Below, piece by piece: positions 14,603-14,841 of a DNA stretch of 14,841 bases (the stretch's first letter is position 1; every line of letters starts with the position of its first letter). The notes below the pieces were generated by a model. That model was not told the origin of the DNA. It worked only from the letters and a program-made list of their open reading frames with translations, and searched no databases. The DNA is from GWC2-56-14 sp043731355 (GTDB lineage Bacteria; Nitrospirota; UBA9217), in contig JAYTJE010000065.1 of the NCBI GenBank assembly GCA_043731355.1, positions 1 to 14,841 on the forward strand. The letters are read 5' to 3'. The translations under genes were made by a program, and so were the position numbers.

Positions 14603-14710
14603 GGATTGCCTCGCTTTTCATCGAGAGCCCCTTTCACGCAGCACTGCTTCTCGGTCCTCGCGCCAGGAACTTACGCCCTGAATCCGATCCGCCTTTCCTC
14701 CCGGCTGCGT

Positions 14711-14802
14711 ATTCCGCTCCAATTCAGGCACCCATTCCGCTGCAATTCAGGCCGCTGTTCCGCTTCAAATCAGGCACCCATTCCGCTCCATTTCGGGCGC
14801 CC
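14711..14802. repeat. Four 23-bp tandem repeats
   Basis: Units at 14711-14733, 14734-14756, 14757-14779 and 14780-14802 keep exact 23-bp spacing. Each begins (A/G)TTCCGCT and most continue CAATTCAGGCACCC with a few changes; unit 2 ends GGCCGCT and unit 4 reads CATTTCGGGCGCCC. There are no spacers. The surrounding gap (14603-14841) has no gene I can support. Multiple degenerate repeats of about this size are known at the ends of some IS families such as IS21, so this may be the edge of an element outside the window; that link is inference. Confidence 0.8.
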
Positions 14803-14841
14803 TCTAACGCATAAAACAACGCTGGGTTAATTCTCCTGATT

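Noticed and set aside
14711..14802. 23-bp repeats considered as a CRISPR array
   Set aside because: Repeats are directly adjacent with no spacers and are too degenerate.

Overview
This is a bacterial chromosome segment with two clearly different kinds of content. The housekeeping block at about 5.5-12.2 kb is G+C rich. It carries short sigma70-type promoters, a tRNA-Leu(GAG), a branched-chain aminotransferase, a universal stress protein, an Old Yellow Enzyme-type oxidoreductase and a monomeric 'Aquifex-type' aconitase. The flanks (1-5.5 kb and 12.25-14.8 kb) are visibly more A+T rich and hold accessory genes. The mix suggests a free-living anaerobic or groundwater-type Gram-negative from a lineage such as Nitrospirota or Desulfobacterota. 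That placement is a guess from gene style, not a demonstrated assignment.

Left flank (all minus strand, transcribed right to left). A rearranged type I restriction-modification locus occupies 7-3719. It consists of a 3' remnant of hsdS, a RhuM-family gene and hsdR, with no hsdM in the window. The end of hsdR reads through a cluster of palindromic repeats (1-112) and lacks the usual C-terminal helical region. Directly upstream, where hsdM and the rest of hsdS would be expected, sits a tight three-gene cassette (3768-5391): a TIGR04255-family protein, a 164-aa protein and a 124-aa protein, all of unknown function. This cassette is the best candidate in the window for an undescribed system, plausibly a defence-associated one.

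Centre. A secreted cell-wall hydrolase-like protein (5511-7118) with SH3-like domains and two NlpC/P60-type folds, the first lacking its catalytic cysteine, lies downstream of tRNA-Leu (7179-7263). Next come ilvE (minus) and a universal stress gene (plus), read from divergent consensus-like promoters. The oxidoreductase (minus) and aconitase (plus) form a second divergent pair with recognisable promoters. A bidirectional terminator at 12207-12239 closes the aconitase gene.

Right flank (minus strand). A RelE/ParE-type toxin and a small upstream antitoxin overlap by 16 bp, behind a good promoter surrounded by AATGCAA repeats. Next is rmuC (12950-14602), whose coiled coil contains an internal duplication. 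The last 240 bases carry no gene but contain four 23-bp tandem repeats (14711-14802), possibly the end of a mobile element continuing outside the window.

The restriction remnants, the unknown cassette, the toxin-antitoxin pair and rmuC all concern genome integrity or invader response. They flank a metabolic core, and the window reads as core genome interrupted by accessory insertions.
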